Below, in pieces: positions 1 through 6,164 of a stretch of DNA of 11,598 nt. This DNA comes from Candidatus Eiseniibacteriota bacterium (GTDB taxonomy: Bacteria > Eisenbacteria > RBG-16-71-46 > SZUA-252): assembly GCA_016880395.1 (NCBI GenBank), contig JAEHDN010000118.1:1-11598 (forward strand), read 5' to 3'. Both the position numbers and the translations under genes were made by a program. Each line of letters opens with the position of its first letter. The first letter of the stretch is position 1. Below the pieces are notes generated by a model that did not search any database, was not told the origin of the DNA, and worked only from the letters and a program-made list of their open reading frames with translations.

Positions 1-1
1 G

Positions 2-232
2 ACCTTCCGGATGGTCTCGGGGCACGGCTCGTCCTTCATCGAGGACATGGGCTTCCGCGGGCAGAAGAGCTGGCTCCCCGGGGTCTCGACTTTTCACCGC
101 CCGGAGGAAGGGGGCATCGTGCGCGTGGCTCGGGCCAGCTTCGGCCCGTTCGATTCCTTCTGCTCCGTCTGGCATCTATTCGGGCTCCTCAGGGACGGCG
201 TGAACGGCTGGGAGCCGAAATACCGGTACTGA
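2..232 (+). CDS. DUF899/thioredoxin-like protein, C-terminal part (5' truncated)
   Basis: The reading frame is open from the left window edge (frame beginning at base 2) to a TGA at 230-232, so only about 76 C-terminal residues are visible and the true start lies outside. The visible segment contains SxxxxFxxDMGF, then PGVSTFHR, then GPFDSFCSVWHLFGLL and a terminal GWEPKYRY. This order resembles the C-terminal part of DUF899 (thioredoxin-fold, AhpC/TSA-related) proteins, where a PGVSVFY-type strand precedes a D/W-H-L-F/L-D-L helix. The ATG at base 11 is in frame but is probably internal, because homologous sequence (TFR) precedes it. The catalytic region, if any, is outside the window, so no function is assigned. 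It converges on the serine hydrolase gene, 64 bp away. Confidence 0.6.
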   Translation, partial: TFRMVSGHGSSFIEDMGFRGQKSWLPGVSTFHRPEEGGIVRVARASFGPFDSFCSVWHLFGLLRDGVNGWEPKYRY

Positions 233-233
233 C

Positions 234-262
234 GATCCGCCGGCACCAGGCTCCTCCGGATC
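234..262. terminator. weak dyad between convergent genes
   Basis: GATCCG (234-239) and CGGATC (257-262) are complementary and lie between two convergent stop codons. The loop is 17 nt and no T-run follows on either strand, so this is at best a weak bidirectional terminator. Confidence 0.2.
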
Positions 263-296
263 ATCCGCGCCGCGCTCGACGCGCGGGACCCCGCGG

Positions 297-1391
297 TCAA
301 GACCTGAGGAGCCCCTCCGCGGCCGCGGTCGCGATGTCGGACCGGAACGCCTTCAGGTCCCGGTGGCCGTCCGGATGGATGGCGTTCGTGAGCAATACGA
401 CGTAGCCGTCCGCCTCGGGGTCGATCCAGAGAGAGACCCCGGTCCAGCCGGTGTGCCCGAAGGAGCGGCGCGAGAACCGAAGGCCGCGCGGCGCAGAGTA
501 GGGGCTCTCGATGTCGAAACCGAATCCGCGGCGCGCCCCCACGTTGCCCTCGCACTGGTCGGTCGTCATCGAGCGCACCGTCGCGTCGGCCATGACGCGC
601 CGCCTGCCGCGCGCCCCGCGCTGGAGGATCATCTCGCAGAAGCGCGCCACGTCGGCGGAGGTGCCGAACATGCCGGCGTGACCACCGACGCCTGCGAGCG
701 CGCGCGAGCGCGCACGGGGGTCGTGGACGCGCCCGCGGAGCCAGCGCCCGCGCTCGAGCGTGGTCGGCGCGGTGCGCGGCCGGTCCGCGGGACGCACACC
801 GAACCGCGTGTCGCGGAGCCCGAGCGGCCCGAAGAGGGCTTCGGCGGCGATGGCGTCCATACGGCGGCGCGCGCGGCGCTCGAGAACGACCTGGAGCAGG
901 ATGTAGCCCACGTCGCTGTAGGTGAACTTCGTCCCGGGCTCGCTCTCGAGCGGCTCGCGCGCAATCGCGCGGACGAGCGCGGCCTTCGAGTCGCGATAGT
1001 CCTCGATCGGGTTGTCCGGGACGAAACCCGCGGTGTGGGTGAGGAGCCTGTGGAGCGGGATCGCGCCGACCTCGGTGTCGCGCGTCTCGACGAGATGCCG
1101 CTCGAGCGGATCGCCGAGCTTGAAGTCACCGCGCGTCGCGGCCTCGACGACGAGCGGCGCGGTCGCCATCACCTTCGTGAGGGATGCGAGGTCGAAGATC
1201 GTCCGCGCGGTCATCGGCTCTCGCCGGGGCCGGAGCGCACGGTGTCCGGTGGCGAGGCGGTGCAGCGGACCGCGCGCGCGGCCCACGATCACCGCCGCGC
1301 CGGGGATGAGCCCCTCCGCGATCGCCGCGCGAACGCGCTCGTCGACAGCACGGAATCGCTTCGTGGCCATGCGGGCGACAGGATACGGCAT
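297..1391 (-). CDS. serine hydrolase, class C beta-lactamase-like (DD-peptidase fold)
   Basis: This 364-aa protein has the three motifs of the penicillin-binding-protein-like serine hydrolases. The nucleophile motif is S70-L-T-K73, the second motif is Y158-S-D160 (YxN/YSD position), and H313-T-G315 stands where KTG is found in PBPs. GVGGHAGMFG (about 234-243), VHD (222-224) and the terminal HTGWTGVSLWIDPE match the family fused or linked to beta-N-acetylhexosaminidases in some bacteria, which suggests cell-wall or ester hydrolysis rather than antibiotic resistance. No clear signal peptide is visible. The ATG at 1391 was chosen because GGGAG lies 5 nt before it on the minus strand; an upstream in-frame ATG at 1460 has no ribosome site. 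The gene is divergent from the PAP2 phosphatase and convergent with the DUF899-like gene. The family is secure; the substrate is unknown. Confidence 0.85.
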   Translation of the reverse strand: MPYPVARMATKRFRAVDERVRAAIAEGLIPGAAVIVGRARGPLHRLATGHRALRPRREPMTARTIFDLASLTKVMATAPLVVEAATRGDFKLGDPLERHLVETRDTEVGAIPLHRLLTHTAGFVPDNPIEDYRDSKAALVRAIAREPLESEPGTKFTYSDVGYILLQVVLERRARRRMDAIAAEALFGPLGLRDTRFGVRPADRPRTAPTTLERGRWLRGRVHDPRARSRALAGVGGHAGMFGTSADVARFCEMILQRGARGRRRVMADATVRSMTTDQCEGNVGARRGFGFDIESPYSAPRGLRFSRRSFGHTGWTGVSLWIDPEADGYVVLLTNAIHPDGHRDLKAFRSDIATAAAEGLLRS

Positions 1392-1440
1392 CGGCTCTCC
1401 CGCCGCGAGGGGACTGGACGTACCCGCGGGGAGGCGCGGG

Positions 1441-1454
1441 CGCCCCCGGGGGCG
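1441..1454. repeat. 14-bp perfect GC palindrome in divergent intergenic region
   Basis: CGCCCCCGGGGGCG is its own reverse complement. It lies about 50 bp upstream of the hydrolase start and 53 bp upstream of the PAP2 start. It could be an operator, a hairpin, or chance in GC-rich DNA. Confidence 0.35.
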
Positions 1455-1467
1455 GTTCATCGGCCGC

Positions 1468-1497
1468 TTGGTGACGCAAGCCCCCTTAGGCTATCCT
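1468..1497 (+). promoter_or_regulatory. candidate promoter of PAP2 gene, leaderless-type
   Basis: TATCCT (1492-1497) fits the TANNNT -10 consensus and lies exactly 9 nt before the ATG at 1507. TTGGTG (1468-1473) is a weak -35 (3 of 6) at 18-nt spacing. No Shine-Dalgarno sequence precedes the ATG, so the transcript may start at or next to the start codon. This is inferred from sequence only. Confidence 0.4.
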
Positions 1498-1506
1498 CCG
1501 CCGCTC

Positions 1507-2295
1507 ATGCGCCCACGCGCCCTGACCGCCGCGCTCGCCCTCTTCCTCCTGCTCACGGACCTCGCCTCTGCGGCAGCCGAACCGGCGCTCGATCTCGCCG
1601 AGGCGCGCCATCCGGCCCTGCCCGTGGCGGCCTACCCGCTTCCGGCCTTCTCCTGGCGAAGCGGCGCGTCCTCCCGCTCTCACTTCATGTCCCTGGCGTC
1701 CGCCGGCTCGGCGTCGGCCGATTCCACCTCCTCGGCGTCCGCCCACCCGGGCGGATCCACGCTCGTCCGGGAGGTCGCCGTCTCGGGCGCCGCGATCGGC
1801 GCCGGGTTCCTGCTCGATGACACGATCGAGCCTGGCTCCGGTGAGGGGACGTTCCTGGACGAGGCCGCGCAGGCGATCGGGAGCCCCTACGTGCTCGTGG
1901 GAGGCACTGCGCTCCTCGCGCTCTACGGATGGCGCGCGGACGCGCCGCGTGAGCTCAACACCGCGAAGAAGGTCGCGCTCGCTCTGGCCGCGACGAGCCT
2001 CACCGTCATCACCCTCAAGACCACGACGAAGCGCGAGCGGCCCGACGAGTCGGACGACGACTCCTTCCCGTCCGGTCACACGGCGAACACGATGGCGGTC
2101 GCGACCGTGCTCGACCGCGAGTACTCGGGCATCGTTCCCTGGGTCGCGTATGGCGCCACGGCCGTCGTGGCGACCGGCCGCGTGGTGGGCAACCGGCACT
2201 GGTTCTCGGACGTCGTGGCCGGCGCGGTCATCGGCCGGTTCTTCGGGCGGCTCGTCACGGCCAAGCACGCCTCGGCCGCCGCGCAGACCCGGTAG
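1507..2295 (+). CDS. secreted PAP2-family phosphatase
   Basis: This 262-aa protein has an N-terminal signal sequence (residues 1 to about 24, hydrophobic ALTAALALFLLLTDLASA) and a Ser/Ala-rich linker (about 50-85). The PAP2 acid phosphatase core follows. All three phosphatase signatures are present: K171-x6-R178-P179, P188-S-G-H191, and G224-R225-x5-H231-x3-D235. In the third, Gly replaces the usual Ser before Arg. H231 is expected to be the phosphate-accepting nucleophile and H191 the acid. Members dephosphorylate lipid phosphates such as undecaprenyl pyrophosphate or phosphatidic acid on the periplasmic side; the actual substrate is not evident. Hydrophobic stretches at about 88-103, 125-140, 155-170, 207-224 and 236-252 suggest an integral membrane protein. 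The frame extends far upstream of 1507, but the signal peptide marks the real start. Confidence 0.85.
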   Translation: MRPRALTAALALFLLLTDLASAAAEPALDLAEARHPALPVAAYPLPAFSWRSGASSRSHFMSLASAGSASADSTSSASAHPGGSTLVREVAVSGAAIGAGFLLDDTIEPGSGEGTFLDEAAQAIGSPYVLVGGTALLALYGWRADAPRELNTAKKVALALAATSLTVITLKTTTKRERPDESDDDSFPSGHTANTMAVATVLDREYSGIVPWVAYGATAVVATGRVVGNRHWFSDVVAGAVIGRFFGRLVTAKHASAAAQTR

Positions 2296-2327
2296 CGCCC
2301 GGCCGTGCTCCCGCCGACCGAACCACG

Positions 2328-2333
2328 TAGACT
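2328..2333 (+). promoter_or_regulatory. candidate -10 element of rhomboid gene
   Basis: TAGACT fits TANNNT and is separated from the ATG at 2343 by 9 nt, the same spacing as at the PAP2 gene. No convincing -35 or ribosome site is visible. Confidence 0.25.
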
Positions 2334-2342
2334 CGACGCGCC

Positions 2343-3014
2343 ATGATTCCGCTTCGCGACCGGAATCCGTCCGGCTCGTTCCCGCTGATCACCCTGGCGA
2401 TCATCGCCGGGTGCACGGCGGCCTTCCTCCTCGAGCTGTCCGCCGGGGGGGCCATCGAGCGCGTGTTCACCTCCTACGCGCTCATTCCGGCGCGCGTCAC
2501 GCTCGGCCTCGAGAACGGCGCGGGCCCGCTCGGAGTGCTCACCCCCTTCATCACCTCGATGTTCCTCCACGGCGGATGGCTCCATCTGATCGGGAACATG
2601 TGGTTCCTCTGGATCTTCGGCGACAACGTCGAGGACGTCCTCGGCCCGATCCGCTATCTCCTCTTCTACTTCCTGTGCGGCATCGCGGCGGGAGCGACCC
2701 ACGTGCTGCTCTCGCCCGGCTCGACGGTCCCGACCGTGGGCGCGAGCGGCGCGATCGCGGGCGTGCTGGCCGGCTACGCGTCGCTCTTTCCGCGGGCCAG
2801 GGTCCTCACCCTGATCCCGCTCGTCTTCTACTTCCAGGTCGTCGAGCTGCCGGCCGTGGCGCTTCTCGTCCTCTGGTTCGTCATCCAAGGGCTGAACGGA
2901 TTCCTGTCGTATGGAACCCAGGGCGCCGGGGTCGCCTGGGGTGCGCACGTCGGGGGCTTCCTGGCCGGGCTCCTCCTCGTCCGACTGTTAAGGCCTCGCA
3001 AGGTCATGGCGTAA
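2343..3014 (+). CDS. rhomboid-family intramembrane serine protease
   Basis: This 223-aa polytopic membrane protein has the complete rhomboid signature. H76-G-G-W-L-H81-L-I-G-N85-MWFLWIFG is the conserved HxxxxHxxxN region of TM2, with N85 in the oxyanion hole. G133-A-S135-G136 carries the nucleophile and H202 (in AHVGGFLAG) completes the Ser-His dyad. The loop between TM1 and TM2 (about 35-68) is typical, and membrane segments are visible at about 14-30, 68-93, 103-123, 133-149, 152-163, 168-184 and 200-214. It should cleave single-pass membrane proteins within the bilayer; the substrate cannot be told. It lies 47 bp after the PAP2 stop and may have its own promoter. The ccm operon follows after a 137-bp gap with promoter and hairpin signals, so it is probably transcribed separately from ccm. 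Confidence 0.93.
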   Translation: MIPLRDRNPSGSFPLITLAIIAGCTAAFLLELSAGGAIERVFTSYALIPARVTLGLENGAGPLGVLTPFITSMFLHGGWLHLIGNMWFLWIFGDNVEDVLGPIRYLLFYFLCGIAAGATHVLLSPGSTVPTVGASGAIAGVLAGYASLFPRARVLTLIPLVFYFQVVELPAVALLVLWFVIQGLNGFLSYGTQGAGVAWGAHVGGFLAGLLLVRLLRPRKVMA

Positions 3015-3024
3015 TTGGGCTGAC

Positions 3025-3041
3025 CCCGGGTACTACCTGGG
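3025..3041 (+). terminator. hairpin downstream of rhomboid stop
   Basis: CCCGGG-TACTA-CCTGGG can form a 6-bp stem (one G-U pair) with a 5-nt loop, starting 11 nt after the rhomboid TAA. No T-run follows, so it is a weak intrinsic terminator. The near-perfect dyad could also be a protein-binding site. Confidence 0.35.
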
Positions 3042-3044
3042 TAG

Positions 3045-3074
3045 CAAGCCTGCTGATGCCACCGTCGTGGCTTG
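3045..3074. repeat. nested inverted repeats overlapping ccm promoter
   Basis: CAAGCC (3045-3050) pairs with GGCTTG (3069-3074). Inside lies GCCAC-CGTC-GTGGC (3058-3071), a 5-bp stem with a 4-nt loop. The two structures share bases 3069-3071 and are therefore mutually exclusive. The right arms run into the -35 element at 3072, so this could be an operator or a termination hairpin. Confidence 0.35.
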
Positions 3075-3099
3075 ACTCAAGCACTTCTTCTGCCACAAT
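3072..3099 (+). promoter_or_regulatory. candidate sigma70-type promoter of the ccm operon
   Basis: TTGACT (3072-3077, 5 of 6 to TTGACA), a 16-nt spacer and CACAAT (3094-3099, 4 of 6 to TATAAT) lie about 52 bp upstream of the ccmE ATG, in the least GC-rich stretch nearby. It is the best promoter-like pair I see in the window. Confidence 0.5.
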
Positions 3100-3151
3100 G
3101 ACACCCGTCGGCACAGAGCGCAGCTAACCCGAACGATTGCAAGGCCATCCC

Positions 3152-3565
3152 ATGAACCGAACCTCGCTACGCCTGATCCTGGTGACCCTTGCAGTCATTG
3201 CTTCCGTCGCCTGGCTGATCTCATCCGGCGTGAAGCAGACGGGGATGCAGTACATGACGGTCACCGAGCTGGCCCAGCTCACCGCTCCGCCCCACCAGGG
3301 CGGGTTCCGGCTGGATGGCAAGGTCCAGACCGGGACCGTGAACTACGACCAGCGGGTCCCCCGCCTCAACTTCCGGATGACGGACGGGAAGGAATCGATC
3401 GGAGTGGTCTACGACGGGCTCATGCCGGACGCCTTCGCGGACGGCCGGGAGGTCGTGGTCGAGGGCGTCTACCGTCACACCGACCGCACGCTCCACGCTT
3501 CCAAGCTCGTCACCAAGTGTCCTTCGAAGTATGAAGCCGAGGGGCTCGGGAAGGACCGCTCGTGA
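3152..3565 (+). CDS. ccmE: cytochrome c maturation heme chaperone CcmE, Cys-type (CxxxY)
   Basis: CcmE takes heme from the CcmABCD complex and delivers it to CcmF/CcmH in the periplasm. This 137-aa protein has an uncleaved N-terminal anchor (about 5-25) and an OB-fold-like beta domain (about 33-122), including the GGFRLDGKV and FRMTDGKESIGVVYDG segments. The heme-binding motif after the fold is L-V-T-K-C123-P-S-K-Y127. Cysteine therefore occupies the place of the covalent heme-binding histidine of the classical HxxxY motif, while the tyrosine ligand is kept. This CxxxY type is known from Desulfovibrio-like bacteria and archaea. The ATG at 3152 was chosen over an in-frame TTG at 3137 because AAGG lies 7 nt upstream. 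It is the first gene of the operon, and its TGA overlaps the GTG of ccmF (GTGA). Confidence 0.95.
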   Translation: MNRTSLRLILVTLAVIASVAWLISSGVKQTGMQYMTVTELAQLTAPPHQGGFRLDGKVQTGTVNYDQRVPRLNFRMTDGKESIGVVYDGLMPDAFADGREVVVEGVYRHTDRTLHASKLVTKCPSKYEAEGLGKDRS

Positions 3566-5547
3566 GCGAGATCGGCAAGCTGGCCCTGTTCCTCGGATTC
3601 CTCTGCTCCTGCTACGCGGTGGGGGCGTTCGCGGTGGGGCTTCGCACGGGCATGGCCGGCCCCCTGCGGAGCGGCCGGCGCGCCGTGTGGATCGTCTGCG
3701 GCCTCACGGTCCTCGCGACCATCATCCTCGTCCGGGCGCTGGTCGCCCGCGACTTCTCGTACCGCTACGTGGCCGAACACACGAGCCTCGACCTGCCGAA
3801 GATGTACGCCTTCAGCTCGCTCTGGGCGGGGCAGGAGGGCTCGCTCCTCCTCTGGCTCCTCATCCTGAGCGCGTACGGCGCGGTCTTCCTCTGGGCCTAT
3901 CGCAAGCGGCTCGATCCCTTCTACGACGCGGTCGCGATGGTCGTGGCCTCGGTGATGGTCTTCTTCACCTCGCTCCTCTCGTTCGTGTCGCCCCCCTTCC
4001 GCATTCTCGCCACGCCCCCGCCGGATGGGAACGGGCTCAACCCGCTCCTCCAGGATCCCGGCATGATGATCCACCCACCGATCCTCTACACGGGGTACGT
4101 GGGGTTCATCATCCCGTTCGCGTTCGGGATCGCGGTCCTCATCATGAACCGCTCGGGCACGCGCTGGATCGAGGAGGTCCGGCGCTGGACCCTGTTCAAC
4201 TGGATGTTCCTCGGGTTCGGCGTCCTGCTCGGCGCCCGCTGGGCCTACATCGAGCTGGGCTGGGGCGGTTACTGGGGCTGGGATCCGGTCGAGAACGCGT
4301 CGCTCATGCCGTGGCTCGTCGGGACCGCCTTCCTGCATTCGGTCATGATCGAGCAGCGCCGGGGAATGCTGAAGACCTGGAACGTGGTTCTGATCGTGCT
4401 GACCTTCGAGCTGTCGATCTTCGGCACGTTCCTCACGCGATCGGGGGTGTTGACCTCGGTCCACTCCTTCGCCGAGTCGAACATCGGCCCCTGGTTCATG
4501 GCCTTCATCCTCGGCTCGAGCACGATCGCCACGGCCCTGATCCTCTATCGCAAGGCGCTCCTCGAGTCGGAGAACCGGATGGACGCGGTCGTCTCGCGCG
4601 AGGGGTCCTTCCTCTTCAACAACGTCCTCTTCGTGGCGCTTGCGTTCGCGACGTTCCTGGGCACCACCTTCCCGATCCTGAGCGAGGCCGTCACCGGCTC
4701 CAAGATCTCCGTCTCGGCCCCCTTCTTCAACCGCGTGAACGTGCCGATCGCCCTCGTGCTCCTCATGCTGACCGGCATCGGGCCGGTCCTCTCCTGGAAG
4801 CGCGCGACCGCGTCGGTGATGAAGCGGAACTTCATCATCCCGATCTTCGTCGGCATCGTGGCGACCCTCGCCTGCCTCCCGTTCGGGCTCCACGGGATCT
4901 ATCCGATCATCTGCGTGTTCGGGGCCGCGTTCGTGATGTCCACGGTGGTCATGGAGTTCGCCCGCGGGGTGCAGGCGCGCAAGGACATCGAGCCGCCCGC
5001 GACGCCGGCCGCGCTCCTCCACCTGGTCCAGAAGAACAAGCGCCGCTACGGCGGATACATCGTGCACGTCGGCGTCGTGATGATCTTCGTGGGCGTGCTC
5101 GGTTCCTCGGTTTTCCAGAAGGAGGCGCACGCGCCGCTCCAGCCGGGCCAGTCGATGGCGATCGGCCCCTACGCGCTCACGCTCCAGAAGGTCGAGGAGA
5201 AGCAGATCCTGAACGCGACGCAGACCCGCGCCGAGGTGCAGGTGAGCCGGGATGGAAAGCGGCTCACCGACATGTATCCGGCCAAGGCGATGTACACGAA
5301 GTCGCAGCAGCCGATGACCGAGGTGGCGCTCCACCAGACCGCCGCGGAGGATCTCTACCTGATCCTCGGCGGAGTGAACGAGGACGGCTCCGCCTCCATC
5401 CAGGCCTACATCAACCCGCTCGTCGGCTTCGTCTGGATGGGCGGGATCGTGATGGTGATCGGCACGATCATCTGCCTCGCCGACCGGATGCGCCTGAGGC
5501 GCGAGGAGAAGTTGCTCGTGTCCGAGGAAAAGTTGCTCGCATCATGA
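3562..5547 (+). CDS. ccmF: cytochrome c heme lyase subunit CcmF
   Basis: CcmF is the membrane core of the heme ligation machine that transfers heme from holo-CcmE to apocytochrome CxxCH motifs. The 661-aa length and about 15 membrane segments match the family. The periplasmic WWD domain is intact (W234-GGYWGW-D241-PVENASLMPWL). The four family histidines are at H171 (MIHPP), H259 (AFLHS), H301 (TSVHS) and H502 (YIVHVG), corresponding to the heme b and WWD heme ligands. A soluble periplasmic beta region (about 520-615) precedes the last membrane helix (about 617-640). The GTG start has AAGGA 6 nt upstream and overlaps the ccmE stop; the gene's stop overlaps the ccmH ATG. The C-terminus carries a short duplicated peptide (EEKLLVS/EEKLLAS). 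Nothing suggests loss of function. Confidence 0.97.
   Translation: MSEIGKLALFLGFLCSCYAVGAFAVGLRTGMAGPLRSGRRAVWIVCGLTVLATIILVRALVARDFSYRYVAEHTSLDLPKMYAFSSLWAGQEGSLLLWLLILSAYGAVFLWAYRKRLDPFYDAVAMVVASVMVFFTSLLSFVSPPFRILATPPPDGNGLNPLLQDPGMMIHPPILYTGYVGFIIPFAFGIAVLIMNRSGTRWIEEVRRWTLFNWMFLGFGVLLGARWAYIELGWGGYWGWDPVENASLMPWLVGTAFLHSVMIEQRRGMLKTWNVVLIVLTFELSIFGTFLTRSGVLTSVHSFAESNIGPWFMAFILGSSTIATALILYRKALLESENRMDAVVSREGSFLFNNVLFVALAFATFLGTTFPILSEAVTGSKISVSAPFFNRVNVPIALVLLMLTGIGPVLSWKRATASVMKRNFIIPIFVGIVATLACLPFGLHGIYPIICVFGAAFVMSTVVMEFARGVQARKDIEPPATPAALLHLVQKNKRRYGGYIVHVGVVMIFVGVLGSSVFQKEAHAPLQPGQSMAIGPYALTLQKVEEKQILNATQTRAEVQVSRDGKRLTDMYPAKAMYTKSQQPMTEVALHQTAAEDLYLILGGVNEDGSASIQAYINPLVGFVWMGGIVMVIGTIICLADRMRLRREEKLLVSEEKLLAS
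5503..5544 (+). repeat. 21-bp imperfect tandem duplication at ccmF 3' end
   Basis: Two adjacent 21-nt units (5503-5523 and 5524-5544) encode EEKLLVS and EEKLLAS and match at 17 of 21 bases. Both use TTG for leucine, which is rare in this GC-rich gene. The second unit runs into the ATG of ccmH. Confidence 0.7.
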
Positions 5548-6104
5548 CACTCGTCTCGATCCGTCACCTGACCGCCCGGCGCACCATTCGCGGCGTCCGC
5601 CTCCTCGCGGCCCTGATCGCGATTCCGGCGATCCTCGCCGCATCCGCTCCCTCCGCCGTCGCGACCGAGTCGGCCGCGGGGCGGAAGGATCCCGCCCGCG
5701 CGATCACGAGCCAGCTCATCTGTCCCTGCTCCTGCGGCGAGATCCTGAGCGGCTGCACCTGCGAGACCGGCAAGAGCATGCAGGGCTACGTCACCAACGA
5801 GCTCTCGAAGGGGAAGGGCAAGGAGGAGATCACCGCCGCGCTCGTGGCCAAGTACGGCGAGGTCATCCTGGGCGCGCCCAAGGCCGAGGGCTTCAACCTG
5901 ATCGTCTGGATCGCGCCGTTCGTGGCCACCGCGATCGGATTCGTGTTCGCAGCGCTCGTGCTGCGGCGATGGGTGAAGCGGCGCGCGATGGCGGGTCCGG
6001 GCGGACTTGCGACCGCGGGCGCGCCGTTGACCGCGGCGGCCGAGCAGGACCAGGTCGATCGCCGCGCGCGCGTCGAGGCCGAGCTGAAGCGGCTGCGCGA
6101 ATGA
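5544..6104 (+). CDS. ccmH: CcmH-like thiol protein with five-cysteine motif
   Basis: CcmH proteins keep the apocytochrome CxxCH thiols reduced and ready for heme attachment, working beside CcmF. This 186-aa protein has a signal sequence (about 16-42) and a CcmH/CycL-type helical domain. The domain has a modified motif, L-I-C60-P-C62-S-C64-GEILSG-C71-T-C73, in place of LRCxxCQ. The following YGEVILGAPKAEGFNLIVW is typical of CcmH, and a membrane helix (about 118-140) leads to a basic, then charged tail (RVEAELKRLRE). The order signal peptide, periplasmic cysteine domain, C-terminal TM fits CcmH. Its ATG overlaps the ccmF TGA (ATGA), and no good ribosome site precedes it, so translation is probably coupled to ccmF. 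The extra cysteines could form a disulfide relay or bind a metal; this is conjecture. Confidence 0.88.
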   Translation: MTLVSIRHLTARRTIRGVRLLAALIAIPAILAASAPSAVATESAAGRKDPARAITSQLICPCSCGEILSGCTCETGKSMQGYVTNELSKGKGKEEITAALVAKYGEVILGAPKAEGFNLIVWIAPFVATAIGFVFAALVLRRWVKRRAMAGPGGLATAGAPLTAAAEQDQVDRRARVEAELKRLRE

Positions 6105-6148
6105 ACCGGGGCCGCCGGCAGGGAAGCGCGCCCGGCTCCATGTTCCCG

Positions 6149-6157
6149 AGGGGGTGA
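6149..6157 (+). promoter_or_regulatory. strong Shine-Dalgarno of the CcmI-like gene
   Basis: AGGGGGTGA matches the anti-SD complement AGGAGGTGA at 8 of 9 positions and lies 7 nt before the ATG at 6165. It fixes the start and contains the TGA of the tiny frame 6101-6157. Confidence 0.6.
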
Positions 6158-6164
6158 ACCGAAC

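Noticed and set aside
297..1391. Serine hydrolase as an antibiotic-resistance beta-lactamase
   Set aside because: HTG instead of KTG, the GHAG and SLWIDPE blocks and the lack of a signal peptide fit general serine hydrolases of this fold better.
1392..1460. N-terminal extension of the serine hydrolase to the ATG at 1460
   Set aside because: There is no Shine-Dalgarno before 1460, the extension is Arg/Pro-rich, and the ATG at 1391 has GGGAG at good distance. It cannot be excluded without homologues.
1012..1506. Upstream extension of the PAP2 reading frame
   Set aside because: The frame is open by GC bias and is antisense to the serine hydrolase. A proper signal peptide begins at 1507 and a promoter-like element lies just before it.
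363..1820. 485-codon plus-strand frame antisense to the serine hydrolase
   Set aside because: It has no family motif. The opposite strand shows SLTK, YSD and HTG motifs in order.
3475..5334. 619-codon open frame on the minus strand, antisense to ccmF
   Set aside because: Its product is Arg/His/Glu/Asp-rich low-complexity sequence without any family motif, typical of the shadow frame of a GC-rich gene. ccmF on the plus strand is certain.
3531..5543. Long plus-strand frame overlapping ccmF and continuing into ccmH
   Set aside because: The part before 5544 is an Arg/Pro/His-rich shadow of ccmF; only the part from the ATG at 5544 is CcmH, which has its own signal peptide.
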